A DNA stretch of 64,000 bases from Cupriavidus sp. IDO. Its GTDB lineage: Bacteria > Pseudomonadota > Gammaproteobacteria > Burkholderiales > Burkholderiaceae. Position numbers and translations under genes: made by a program. Shown one piece after another: positions 47,584 to 56,049 of the stretch. The notes beneath the pieces were generated by a model that worked only from the letters and a program-made list of their open reading frames with translations, had not been told where the DNA came from and ran no database searches. Positions within the stretch are counted from its first letter, which is position 1, and each line of letters starts with the position of its first letter. Location of the stretch: the NCBI RefSeq assembly GCF_000812465.1, contig NZ_JWMA01000034.1, forward strand, positions 81,124 through 145,123, written 5' to 3'.

Positions 47584-47862
47584 ATGAAACCGACCGATCT
47601 CTTCAACGACCTGCAGAACAAGGTCAGCGAGGCGCTGCGCAATTCGCCGGCAAGGGACATCGAAAAGAACGTGCGCAGCATGATGACCCAGGGCTTTTCG
47701 AAGCTCGACCTGGTCACCCGCGAGGAATTCGATGTGCAGTCGCAGGTGCTGGCCCGCACGCGCGCCCGCCTGGAAGAACTGGAAACCCGCGTCGCGGAGC
47801 TGGAGCGCCGCGCGGGTATCATCCCGGCCAATGGTGCCGTGGATACCACCGGGGGCGCATGA
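47584..47862 (+). CDS. ubiK: Ubiquinone biosynthesis accessory factor UbiK (BMFP domain)
   Basis: 92-residue coiled-coil protein that helps aerobic ubiquinone synthesis with UbiJ. A helix with amphipathic membrane-fusogenic character (about 5-45) is followed by a coiled coil ARTRARLEELETRVAELERR. ATG 47584 has AAAGGAG upstream. Divergent from the glnK operon; a terminator follows. Confidence 0.92.
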   Translation: MKPTDLFNDLQNKVSEALRNSPARDIEKNVRSMMTQGFSKLDLVTREEFDVQSQVLARTRARLEELETRVAELERRAGIIPANGAVDTTGGA

Positions 47863-47888
47863 CCCGGGCGTCCCAGCCGACCAGCCTC

Positions 47889-47914
47889 AAGGCCGCCGTT
47901 CTGGCGGCCTTTTT
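47889..47914 (+). terminator. Intrinsic terminator of ubiK
   Basis: AAGGCCGCC-GTTCT-GGCGGCCTT plus T-run. Confidence 0.87.
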
Positions 47915-48031
47915 CGTTAACAGTTGTCCATCGGGTGCGCCCGCCCCCGAAGGATGAAACGGTGGGGACCAAGGTGCGCTTTCAGACAGCGTTTCTTAGT
48001 AGTTGTCCGGTTAGAACTGCCGAGCGCCTCC

Positions 48032-49135
48032 TCAAGCATCTTCGACACAGCATTCCCCTTCCACATACACGGCGCGCACCGACAGCGCGCGGTCAAGCAC
48101 GGTGACGTCCGCCCAGCAGCCCGCGGCAAGCCTGCCGCGATCGGCCAGCCCGAGGTACTCGGCGGGATACAGCGAGACGCGGCGCGAGGCGTCGGCCAGG
48201 TCCAGCCCGATCGCGACGAAGTTGCGCAGCGCCTGGTCCATGGTCAGCACGCTGCCAGCCAGCGTGCCGTCGGCCAGCCGCACGCTGCCGCCGGACTTGT
48301 AGACGGTCTGGCTGCCCAGGTGATAGACGCCGTCTGGCATGCCGGCGGCGGCGGTGGCATCGGTGACCGCGTATAGGCGCGGAATGGCCCGCAGCGCAGC
48401 CCGGATCGCGCCGGGATGCACGTGCAGCAGGTCAGGGATCAGCTCGGCGAACTCGGCGTGCGCCAGCGCCGCCCCCACCACGCCCGGGGCACGATGCTTC
48501 AGCGGCGTCATCGCATTGAACAGGTGGGTGAAGCCGCTGGCGCCGGCGTCGAGCGCGGCCACGGCATCTTCATAGCTGCCCAGCGTGTGGCCCAGCTGCA
48601 CGCGCACGCCGCGTGCGGCGAGCGAGCGGATGATGTCGAGGTGGCCGGGCAGCTCGGGCGCCAGCGTCACCACCTCCAGTGGCGCCGCGCTCAGGTACTG
48701 CTCAAGCTCGGGCTGCGTGGCGATGGCCGAGGTATCGGGCTGCGCCCCCAGCTTGCCCGGATTGATGTACGGCCCCTCCAGGTGCACGCCGAGCATGCGT
48801 GCCGCGCCTGCCGGGCGCGACCGGCAGGCGCGGCCAAGCGCCTGCAATGCGGGCAGCAGGACTTCCGGCGGCGAAGTCATGGTGCTGCCCAGCAGGCTGG
48901 TGGTGCCGAAGCGCACATGGGTGCGCAGGATGACCGGCACCGCCGCCTCGCCGTCCATGAAGTCCTTGCCGCCGCCGCCGTGGTTCAGCAGGTCGACGAA
49001 GCCCGGCAGCACATAGGGCGCGTCGTTGTCCGCAGGCATGACGGGCACGCCCTCGACGCAAGCGATGCGCCCGTCCTGGCCGACATGGGCCTGGCCGAAG
49101 ACCCAGCCTGCGGGGGTCAGGATGTTTCCTTTCAT
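48032..49135 (-). CDS. nagA: N-acetylglucosamine-6-phosphate deacetylase
   Basis: Removes acetate from GlcNAc-6-phosphate. The 367-residue amidohydrolase has HLEGPYINP, the metal His in LGHTLGS and HLFNAMTPL, and the catalytic Asp in VTDATAAAGMPDG. In place of the canonical HxH after PGFVD it reads LLNHGGGG, as in other single-metal NagA proteins. ATG 49135. No nagB or GlcNAc transporter is adjacent, and a GntR-regulator remnant abuts its 5' end. Confidence 0.93.
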   Translation of the reverse strand: MKGNILTPAGWVFGQAHVGQDGRIACVEGVPVMPADNDAPYVLPGFVDLLNHGGGGKDFMDGEAAVPVILRTHVRFGTTSLLGSTMTSPPEVLLPALQALGRACRSRPAGAARMLGVHLEGPYINPGKLGAQPDTSAIATQPELEQYLSAAPLEVVTLAPELPGHLDIIRSLAARGVRVQLGHTLGSYEDAVAALDAGASGFTHLFNAMTPLKHRAPGVVGAALAHAEFAELIPDLLHVHPGAIRAALRAIPRLYAVTDATAAAGMPDGVYHLGSQTVYKSGGSVRLADGTLAGSVLTMDQALRNFVAIGLDLADASRRVSLYPAEYLGLADRGRLAAGCWADVTVLDRALSVRAVYVEGECCVEDA

Positions 49136-49292
49136 GGCAATAGTCGCCACTGACGAGCTGGCGGCGCGCCTGCACGTCGCACCGGGCGAGCCGCTGCTGC
49201 ATATCATCCGCACCGGCTACACCCACGGCGACAAGCCGATCGAGCCTACCGACGGCTACTGCCTCAACGATGTCTACGGGGTGAAGCAATAG
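49134..49292 (+). pseudogene. Remnant of a GntR-family regulator (UTRA domain C-terminus)
   Basis: About 52 codons reading away from nagA. TDELAARLHVAPGEPLLHII and RTGYTHGDKPIEPTDGYCLND resemble the end of a UTRA ligand-binding domain (xLAxxLGVAPGxPLLxxxRxGY). The DNA-binding domain and most of the UTRA domain are absent. The remnant joins the nagA start codon, suggesting a deletion fusion of a nagR-like gene. A short expressed protein cannot be excluded. Confidence 0.65.
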
Positions 49293-49461
49293 GCGGCGCC
49301 GGCACGGCCACCGGAGGCTCGACCGGCGGTGGTGTCGGATCCTCTTCTGGCGGCAGCGGCAGATCGGGGGGAATGCCCGGAGGAGGCGGCTCGTCCATCG
49401 GGGGCACGGTGTGTGCGGGTCGCGCGGGCGCGCCGACGCGAATCTTCAGGGAGCCTGGCAT
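49264..49461 (-). CDS. Small proline-rich hypothetical protein
   Basis: 65 residues. A short basic start (MPGSLKIRVGAPARPAHT) is followed by a Pro/Glu-rich body (DEPPPPGIPPDLPLPPEED and further PPP runs). GGAGAAG lies 5-11 nt before ATG 49461. The regular composition and good ribosome site favour a real gene. No family recognised. Its end overlaps the GntR remnant on the other strand by 29 bp. Confidence 0.6.
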   Translation of the reverse strand: MPGSLKIRVGAPARPAHTVPPMDEPPPPGIPPDLPLPPEEDPTPPPVEPPVAVPAPPIASPRRHR

Positions 49462-49550
49462 GCGTGCTTCTCCGCGGCAAAGGTCTACCCCCATTGAAGC
49501 AAACCCGGCCGGCGCGCGCCAGTCCGGCCCGCGCCAGGCGCCGAAATGCG

Positions 49551-50189
49551 TCAGGCGTGATGCCGGCGCACGAAGAACAGCGCCGTACCCACCGCCATCA
49601 GCACGCTGCCGAAGAAGCGGTTCTGCCAGCGCACCGCGCGCGCGTTGCGGAACAGGCCCTGCATGCGCGACGCCAGCAGCGCGTAGCCGTGCATCACGAT
49701 CAGGTCCACGCCGCACATGGTTGCCGCCAGGATCGCCAGCTGCGGCGCCAGCGGCTGGTTGGGATCGATGAACTGCGGCAGCACCGCCACCATGAAGATG
49801 ATGCCCTTGGGGTTGGTGACATTGGTCAGCAGGCCGGTGGCAAAGCGCCGGCGCGGACTCATTACCGCCACGCGGGCCACCCCCGTGGTATCCGCGCTGG
49901 TCTCGACGCGGGCGCGCCACTGCTGCACGCCCAGGTAGATCAGGTAGAGCGCGCCGACGGTCTTTACCACGGCGAACGCCTGTTCCGAAGCGAGCAGCAG
50001 CGCGCCCAGCCCGCCACCGGCCACCAGCAGGATGATCACAAGCCCGGTCTGCAGGCCGAAGATCGTGGTGGTCGTCTTGCGCAGCCCGTACGACAGCCCG
50101 TGACTCATCGACAGCACCGCGCCCGAACCCGGCGACACGGCAATCACCCAGCACGCGGCAAAATAGGCCAGCCAGACTTCCCAATGCAT
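49551..50189 (-). CDS. LysE/RhtB-family exporter
   Basis: 212-residue inner-membrane amino-acid exporter with six predicted helices. Family motifs are SPGSGAVLSMSHGLSYGLR near the N-terminus and TNVTNPKGIIFMVAVLPQF in the middle. Substrate unknown; relatives export lysine, threonine or homoserine lactone. ATG 50189 with AGGAGA upstream. Confidence 0.93.
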   Translation of the reverse strand: MHWEVWLAYFAACWVIAVSPGSGAVLSMSHGLSYGLRKTTTTIFGLQTGLVIILLVAGGGLGALLLASEQAFAVVKTVGALYLIYLGVQQWRARVETSADTTGVARVAVMSPRRRFATGLLTNVTNPKGIIFMVAVLPQFIDPNQPLAPQLAILAATMCGVDLIVMHGYALLASRMQGLFRNARAVRWQNRFFGSVLMAVGTALFFVRRHHA

Positions 50190-50246
50190 GACAACTCTCC
50201 TTTGACAACCACAACGATCCGCGCCGCTGTCCTGGCGGCGCGCATC

Positions 50247-50858
50247 TCAATACGGGTGAAAACCGGTCAGGAACTGCTCGACCTGCTCGGCCTGGCGCTG
50301 GTCGCGCGCGGCATCGCCGGATTCCAGCACCACGGCCTGGTAGGCGCGTGTTCCCACTGCGACCAGCCGGGCAGTCAGACGGCGCGGGGACTGGTCCTGC
50401 GGCGATACGCCGCTTACCTGCAGCTCGACGCCCTCCACTGGCTTTGCCGGCTGATCGGCTGACTGGATGGTGACCGGCCGCGTACGCACCGCATCGCCGG
50501 CATGCGCACCCAGGTTGGCCAGCAGGCCCGCCTGCATCGACGCCAGCGCTTCGCGCCGCACCGCAGCGTCATCGGCCGGCAGCGTGACGACGCCCACGGC
50601 AAACAGGGTATCGTCGACGCGGGCGGCTTCCATCGTCATCGGCAGCTTGCGGCCGGCGATGGCAACCTCGCGCGCAGCGCTGGTCGGCTTGCCCGGATAG
50701 AGCGCGGCATAGCCGCCTTCGCCCGACCGGATGGTGCGCCAGTCGTAGCGCGGCGAGCATGCGGCCAGAGCCGTCGCCGCCAGCAGGACTGGCAGGATCA
50801 CGCGGCCGCGGAAAACCGAGCGCGTACGGAAGAGCTGACGAACCTGCGGAAGATGCAT
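50247..50858 (-). CDS. Conserved hypothetical lipoprotein
   Basis: 203 residues. Lipoprotein signal VILPVLLAATALAACSPRY (lipid Cys about 34). The rest is a beta-rich periplasmic domain starting with YDWRTIRSGEGGYAALYPGKP, resembling unannotated proteins of Burkholderiales. A longer frame starts at 50915. Function unknown. Confidence 0.8.
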   Translation of the reverse strand: MHLPQVRQLFRTRSVFRGRVILPVLLAATALAACSPRYDWRTIRSGEGGYAALYPGKPTSAAREVAIAGRKLPMTMEAARVDDTLFAVGVVTLPADDAAVRREALASMQAGLLANLGAHAGDAVRTRPVTIQSADQPAKPVEGVELQVSGVSPQDQSPRRLTARLVAVGTRAYQAVVLESGDAARDQRQAEQVEQFLTGFHPY

Positions 50859-51002
50859 CGGGGGCAATGCCGGGCAGCGGACAGATAAGGTGAAATCCGG
50901 GGCAAAAGTACGCAACGGCGGCGGCCGATACCCTAGGACGGAAACCGGTATTATCCGGGAACCGGCGCGTCATTGCTCGCCGCTTCCGCATTGCCCCCGC
51001 CC

Positions 51003-51494
51003 ATGTCCCTGCTGTCCTTCACGTTGCGTAGCGCCGCTGTCCGCAGCCTGGTCGGGCTGATGCTTGCCTGCGCGACGCCGCTGGCCATCGCCACGCCGGC
51101 ACACCTGCCCGCCGCCACAGACCTCGCCGCACACAGCGCCGACGCCGCGCGCCGCGGCGAACCGCTGGTGGTGCTGGTCTCCCTGCCTGGCTGCGGCTAT
51201 TGCGAAACGGTACGCAAGAGCTACCTCGGCCCGCAGGCTGCCGACGGCCAGATCGCCGTGCGCGAGCTGGACATGACCGCCGACACACCCTTGCGCGACG
51301 CCGACGGCACCATGACCACCGCCAAAGCCTGGGCCCGTGCCCACCAGGTGCGCGTAGCGCCGACCGTGCTGTTCCTCGACGGCCGCGGCCGCCAGGCGGC
51401 CGCTCCGCTGCACGGCCTTCAACCTGATTTCTACGGTGCCTACCTCGAACAGGCGCTGGACCAGGCACGCGCGGCCGTGGCGGCCAGCCGCTAG
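51003..51494 (+). CDS. Thioredoxin-fold periplasmic protein (CGYC)
   Basis: 163 residues. Signal peptide (cut near LAIATPA), then a thioredoxin-like domain with redox pair CGYC in LVSLPGCGYCETVRKSY (about 61-64) and a VAPTVLFLD cis-Pro loop. Resembles SoxW-like or DUF255-related reductases; partner unknown. The TAG stop is the first three bases of the adjoining 164-bp palindrome, so the original C-terminus may have been different. Confidence 0.87.
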   Translation: MSLLSFTLRSAAVRSLVGLMLACATPLAIATPAHLPAATDLAAHSADAARRGEPLVVLVSLPGCGYCETVRKSYLGPQAADGQIAVRELDMTADTPLRDADGTMTTAKAWARAHQVRVAPTVLFLDGRGRQAAAPLHGLQPDFYGAYLEQALDQARAAVAASR

Positions 51495-51655
51495 TGTCCT
51501 GTTCCGCAAGTAACTTGCCAAAATGAAATCGTCCGGTTGCTCGTCAGGCTAGGCGCGAGGAGGCGCCATAGCCGTAGCTATGGCAACGACGAGCAACGAC
51601 GCATGGCGGGCAACCGGGCGATTTCATGGCAAGGTATTTGCGGAACAGGACACTA
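51492..51655. repeat. 164-bp palindromic repeat element
   Basis: Perfect 18-bp terminal inverted repeats (TAGTGTCCTGTTCCGCAA at the left, complement at 51638-51655), then imperfect but extensive internal pairing to a central CCATAGC-CGTA-GCTATGG stem. Looks like a non-coding dispersed palindromic element. It supplies the upstream gene's stop codon. Confidence 0.85.
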
Positions 51656-51770
51656 AATCCGTCCAACGCGCCGACGCGACAGATTGCCGCAGCCAGCCGG
51701 CGGCCAACGAATACCGCCAAGCGGCAGTAGAATGCGATTTCGCCGTTTGACTTTGCCGGACCGCATCACC

Positions 51771-52310
51771 ATGACAAACCCCTCTTCCGCCACTTCCTCC
51801 TCGCCCCGCAAGGTCTGGCCATTCGCCGTGGCGGTCGTGGTGGTCGCCCTGCTCGGCTGGTTCGGCTACCGCGCGATGGCTCCGGCCAACAATGTTCCGG
51901 CAGCCACCTTCACGCTGCTGTCCGGCGAAAAGGTGAGCACCGCCGACCTCAAGGGCAAGGTCTACCTGATCAACTTCTGGGCCACCAGCTGCGCCACCTG
52001 CGTCAAGGAAATGCCCGACATGGTCCGCACCTACGAGCAGTTCAAGGGCAAGGGCCTGGAGTTCGTCGCGGTGGCCATGAACTACGATCCGCCGATGTAC
52101 GTGATGAACTACGCCAAGACGCGCGGCCTGCCGTTCAAGGTGGCGATGGATTCGGATGGTGCTGCCGCAAAGGCCTTCGGCAATGTGCAGCTGACCCCGA
52201 CCACCTTCGTGGTCAACAAGGATGGGCGCATCCTGAAGCGCTATGTGGGCGAGCCCGAGTGGGATGCCCTGCACAAGCTGCTGGACGGCGCGCTCGCAAA
52301 GTCGGCTTAA
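51771..52310 (+). CDS. Membrane-anchored TlpA-family thioredoxin
   Basis: 179 residues: one N-terminal membrane helix (WPFAVAVVVVALLGWFGY), then a TlpA/ResA-like domain with FWATSCATCVKEMPDM (redox CATC) and an LTPTTFVVNKDGRI cis-Pro loop. Likely a periplasmic disulfide reductase, possibly for cytochrome c or oxidase assembly. ATG 51771. Adjacent to another thioredoxin-fold gene on the same strand, separated by a repeat. Confidence 0.92.
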   Translation: MTNPSSATSSSPRKVWPFAVAVVVVALLGWFGYRAMAPANNVPAATFTLLSGEKVSTADLKGKVYLINFWATSCATCVKEMPDMVRTYEQFKGKGLEFVAVAMNYDPPMYVMNYAKTRGLPFKVAMDSDGAAAKAFGNVQLTPTTFVVNKDGRILKRYVGEPEWDALHKLLDGALAKSA

Positions 52311-52342
52311 TTCCGCTTAACGCTCCTCCCCGCAGCGGCCAC

Positions 52343-52371
52343 GAAAAGGTGCTCATCGAGCACCTTTTTTT
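52343..52371 (+). terminator. Intrinsic terminator of the TlpA-like gene
   Basis: AAAAGGTGCTC-ATC-GAGCACCTTTTTTT, about 34 bp after the stop. Confidence 0.88.
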
Positions 52372-52511
52372 GTATTCCTCCGGGATCGCGCAGTCCCGGC
52401 TTGCGCGGTCGGCCTGTATGGATATACAGTTGGCGCCAGCTTTTTCCTGCCGTCCCTTACCCTTGGCGATTCGCGCACATCCGCGGCCCGCCCGCGCCCG
52501 AACCCTAGCCT

Positions 52512-54614
52512 GTGTCACTCGAACTTGCCCCCGCCGCGGACCTCGCCGCCGCCTCTGAAGCCGAAGCGGCACCCGCCTACCTGTCCCGGCTCAACCCGGA
52601 GCAGCGCGCGGCGGTCGAGCACGGCAGCGAAGGGCCGCTGCTGATCATTGCCGGCGCGGGCTCCGGCAAGACCAATACGCTGGCGCACCGCGTCGCGCAC
52701 CTCGTCCTGAACGGCGCCGATCCGCGCCGTATCCTGCTGCTGACTTTCTCGCGCCGCGCCGCGGCCGAGATGGGGCGGCGCGTGGAGCGCATCGTCGACC
52801 AGGCACTGGGCACGCAGACCGGCGCCGGCCGCGCCGCGCTGCAATGGTCGGGCACCTTCCACGCCATCGGCGCGCGCCTGCTGCGCGAATACGCCGAGAC
52901 ACTCGGGCTGTCGCCCGCCTTCACCATCAGCGACCGCGGCGATGCCGCCGACCTGATGCACGTGGTGCGGCACGACCTCGGCCTGTCCGAAACGGCCGGC
53001 CGCTTCCCGAAGAAGGAAACCTGCCTGGCCATCTACTCGCGCGTGGTCAATACGCAGGCGCCGCTCGAAGACGTGCTCAAGCAGCAGTTCCCGCGCTACA
53101 CGATGTGGGTCGATGCGCTGCGCACGCTATTTGCCGGCTATGTGGAAGCCAAGCAGAAACAGCAGGTGCTCGACTATGACGACCTGCTGCTCTACTGGGC
53201 ACAGGCGCTGACCGAGCCGTCGATCGCACAGGATATGGGCGCACGCTTCGACCACGTGCTGGTGGACGAATACCAGGACACCAACGCCCTGCAGGCGGCG
53301 ATCCTGCTGGCACTGCGCCCCGACGGACGCGGCCTGACCGTGGTGGGCGACGACGCACAGTCGATCTACGCCTTCCGCGGCGCCACCGTGCGCAATATCC
53401 TCGATTTCCCCATGCAGTTCACGCCGCCCGCGCAACAGGTCACGCTGTCGCAGAACTACCGCTCGACGCAGCCGATCCTGCACGCCGCCAATGCGGTGAT
53501 CGGCCTGGCGGCGGAGCGCTACACCAAGGACCTGTGGTCAGAACGGACTTCCGCCGAGAAGCCCGGCGTGATCGTCGTCAACGATGAAGCGGACCAGGCG
53601 CGCTACGTGGTCGAGCAGATCCTGGCGCGGCGCGAGGCCGGGCTGGCGCTGATGGCGCAGGCAGTGCTGTTCCGCGCCGCCGACCACAGCGCGCAGCTGG
53701 AGATCGAACTGGCCCGCCGCAACATTCCCTTCGTGAAGTTCGGCGGCCTCAAATTCCTCGAATCGACGCACGTCAAAGACACCATGGCCGTGGTGCGCTG
53801 GCTGGAGAATCCGCGCGACCGCATGGCGGGTTTCCGCACGCTGCAGCTGCTGCCCGGCATCGGCCCCAAGACCGCCGCGCGCGTGCTCGACGGACTGGCG
53901 GCCGCAACCGAGCCGCTGTTTGCCTTGGAATCGTTCGAACCGCCACCGGCCGCGGCCCCGGCGTGGTCCGACCTGCTGGCGCTGGCGCGCACGCTGATGG
54001 CGCCGGTATCGCCATGGCCGTCGGAATTCGAGCAGGTGGTGGCGTGGTACCAGCCGCACCTGGAGCGCATGCATGACGATGCCGCAGCGCGGCTGGCCGA
54101 CCTGCAGCAGCTCGAGCGGATTGCCGCCACTTACGGCTCGCGCGAGCGCTTCCTGACCGAGCTGACGCTCGATCCGCCCAGCGCATCCAGCGACGAATCA
54201 GGCGTGCCCTCGCGCGACGAGGACTACCTGATCCTGTCGACGATCCATTCGGCCAAGGGCCAGGAGTGGAAAGCGGTGTACGTGCTCAATGCGGTCGACG
54301 GCTGCATGCCGTCCGACCTGGCCACCGGCACTACCGAAGAGATCGAGGAAGAACGGCGCCTGATGTACGTGGCGATGACGCGTGCCAAGGACCATCTGGA
54401 TATCGTGGTGCCGCAACGCTTCTACGTGCACCAGCAGGTCGGCTTCGGCGATCGCCACGTCTATGCGTCGCGCACGCGCTTTCTGCCCAATCGCGTGATG
54501 CCGCATTTCTACAGCCGCTCCTGGCCGCCACCGCCGATGCCGGGCGAGGCGCCGGCAAAGCCGACGCTGGCGCCGGTGGATCTGGCCAGCCGGATGCGGA
54601 ATATGTGGCGTTGA
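52512..54614 (+). CDS. UvrD/Rep-family ATP-dependent DNA helicase
   Basis: 700-residue superfamily 1A 3'-5' helicase. Motif I AGAGSGKT, Ia LLTFSRRAAAEM, II VDEYQDTN, III VVGDDAQSIYAFRGA, IV TLSQNYRS, V STIHSAKGQEWKAVYV, VI EERRLMYVAMTRAK. It starts with GTG at 52512, with no strong ribosome site. Between motifs IV and V the 2B-type domain is compact. Differs from E. coli UvrD and Rep; probably a second, repair-linked helicase. Confidence 0.93.
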   Translation: MSLELAPAADLAAASEAEAAPAYLSRLNPEQRAAVEHGSEGPLLIIAGAGSGKTNTLAHRVAHLVLNGADPRRILLLTFSRRAAAEMGRRVERIVDQALGTQTGAGRAALQWSGTFHAIGARLLREYAETLGLSPAFTISDRGDAADLMHVVRHDLGLSETAGRFPKKETCLAIYSRVVNTQAPLEDVLKQQFPRYTMWVDALRTLFAGYVEAKQKQQVLDYDDLLLYWAQALTEPSIAQDMGARFDHVLVDEYQDTNALQAAILLALRPDGRGLTVVGDDAQSIYAFRGATVRNILDFPMQFTPPAQQVTLSQNYRSTQPILHAANAVIGLAAERYTKDLWSERTSAEKPGVIVVNDEADQARYVVEQILARREAGLALMAQAVLFRAADHSAQLEIELARRNIPFVKFGGLKFLESTHVKDTMAVVRWLENPRDRMAGFRTLQLLPGIGPKTAARVLDGLAAATEPLFALESFEPPPAAAPAWSDLLALARTLMAPVSPWPSEFEQVVAWYQPHLERMHDDAAARLADLQQLERIAATYGSRERFLTELTLDPPSASSDESGVPSRDEDYLILSTIHSAKGQEWKAVYVLNAVDGCMPSDLATGTTEEIEEERRLMYVAMTRAKDHLDIVVPQRFYVHQQVGFGDRHVYASRTRFLPNRVMPHFYSRSWPPPPMPGEAPAKPTLAPVDLASRMRNMWR

Positions 54615-54642
54615 TGTGGCGCTGAGGTTTAGCGCCACATCA
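54612..54642. terminator. Stem-loop between the helicase gene and rlmI
   Basis: TGATGTGGCGCT-N7-AGCGCCACATCA in the 30-bp convergent gap; the stem begins at the helicase TGA. No T-run, so termination is weak or the stem protects mRNA ends. Confidence 0.5.
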
Positions 54643-54644
54643 GA

Positions 54645-55841
54645 TCAGGCCACCTTCTCCAGCAGCAACCCCTTCAGGTACTCCGCTTCCGGGAACGCCG
54701 CCAGCATGGGGTGATCGGTGCCGGCCGACAGGCGGCGCAGGATGCGCGCATCGGCGCGCGCATCGGTCACGGCGCCGGCGATGATCTTCTGGAACAGCTC
54801 CATGCTGATCGCACCGGAGCACGAGTACGTGAACAGCAGCCCGCCCGGGCGCAGCAGCTGCGTGCCGACCAGGTTGATCTCCTTGTAGGCACGCGCGGCG
54901 CGGTCGATGTGGTGAGACGACGGTGCGAACTTGGGCGGGTCCAGTACGATCAGGTCGAACTGGCGGCCCTCGGCGCGGAATTCTCGCAGCGTCTTGAAGA
55001 CGTCGGCATCGAGCCAGGTGGCGCGTTCGGGGTCGAAACCATTCAGCGCGACGTTCCCTGCGGCAATCTTCAGCGCATCGCCAGACGAATCGATCGACGT
55101 GACCGACTTCGCGCCGCCCCGCAGCGCGGCCAGCGAAAAGCCGCCGGTGTAGCAGAAGCAGTTGAGCACCTCGCGGCCTTCGGCCAGGTCGCCCACCAGC
55201 TTGCGGTTGTCGCGCTGGTCGACGTAGAAGCCAGTCTTGTGGCCGCTGCGCACGTCGACGTAGTAGCGCACGCCGTGCTCGGTCACGGACAGCGCCGGAT
55301 CGGGCTCGGCGCCGGCCAGCACGCCGGTGACCAGCTCCAGGCCTTCGCGCTGGCGCACGGCGGCGTCGGAGCGCTCATAGACGTTGGGGCAGCCGGTTTC
55401 CTTGATCAGCGCCTGCACCAGCGCGGTCTTCCACTGCTCGACGCCCGCGGCATTGAACTGGCAGACCAGCTGACCTTCCGGGCCGTTGCCGTAGTAGTCG
55501 ACGATCAGGCCCGGCAGGCGGTCGGCCTCGCCGAAGATCAGGCGAACGGCGTCGCTGTCCTTCACCCATTGCCGGCGATGGGCCACGGCGGCGGCCACGC
55601 GGCGCTTGAACATCGCGTGATCGACCGGCTCGTTCTCGTCGAAAGTCCACACGCGCGCGCGGATCTGCGATTCGGGGCTGTAGGCGGCCTTGGCGAGAAA
55701 GCGCCCGTCGGCCGCGCGGACCGTCACGGTGGAGCCGGGCTCGCAACGGCCTTCGGTCGTGGCGATGCCGGTGGCGTAGATCCACGGATGGCGGCGCAGC
55801 AGGGACTTTTCCTTGCCGGGTTTCAGGGTGATGGTGTTCAT
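54645..55841 (-). CDS. rlmI: 23S rRNA (cytosine(1962)-C(5))-methyltransferase
   Basis: 398 residues. N-terminal PUA domain (LRRHPWIYATGI), then a Rossmann methyltransferase domain with VLNCFCYTGGFSLAALRGGA, LDPPKFAPS and the catalytic Cys motif YSCSGAIS. ATG 55841 begins MNTITLKPGKEKSLLRRHPW; a frame to 55892 is not needed. Confidence 0.92.
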   Translation of the reverse strand: MNTITLKPGKEKSLLRRHPWIYATGIATTEGRCEPGSTVTVRAADGRFLAKAAYSPESQIRARVWTFDENEPVDHAMFKRRVAAAVAHRRQWVKDSDAVRLIFGEADRLPGLIVDYYGNGPEGQLVCQFNAAGVEQWKTALVQALIKETGCPNVYERSDAAVRQREGLELVTGVLAGAEPDPALSVTEHGVRYYVDVRSGHKTGFYVDQRDNRKLVGDLAEGREVLNCFCYTGGFSLAALRGGAKSVTSIDSSGDALKIAAGNVALNGFDPERATWLDADVFKTLREFRAEGRQFDLIVLDPPKFAPSSHHIDRAARAYKEINLVGTQLLRPGGLLFTYSCSGAISMELFQKIIAGAVTDARADARILRRLSAGTDHPMLAAFPEAEYLKGLLLEKVA

Positions 55842-55903
55842 GTTGGTATGGGAGTACATCGGAGCCCGGCCGTTGAAGCCGCGGATGGGCATGCCGGAGG
55901 GCT

Positions 55904-56024
55904 CCCCTCTCCCGCATGCGGGAGAGGGGTGGGGGTGAGGGCTGGAGCGTCAGCGAAGTGACGGGCGTCAGCATGCCAACGCCTGCCCTCACCCCCGGCC
56001 CCTCTCCCGCAAGCGGGAGAGGGG
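55904..56024. repeat. Pair of REP-like hairpins
   Basis: Two copies of CCCCTCTCCCGC-N2-GCGGGAGAGGGG (55904-55929 and 55999-56024). They are joined by GTGGGGGTGAGGGC and its near-complement, so the whole segment can fold as one large cruciform. Found between rlmI and the DUF493 gene. Confidence 0.85.
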
Positions 56025-56049
56025 AGAAAACAAAGCGGGAGAGGAAGCC

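Noticed and set aside
49274..49480. Arg-rich 68-residue minus-strand frame
   Set aside because: Overlaps the proline-rich ORF in another frame. Its composition is that of a shadow and it has no ribosome site.
49264..50250. 328-residue minus-strand open frame across the LysE gene
   Set aside because: It overlaps the LysE exporter in another frame. Only its last 65 codons, with their own ribosome site, look real.
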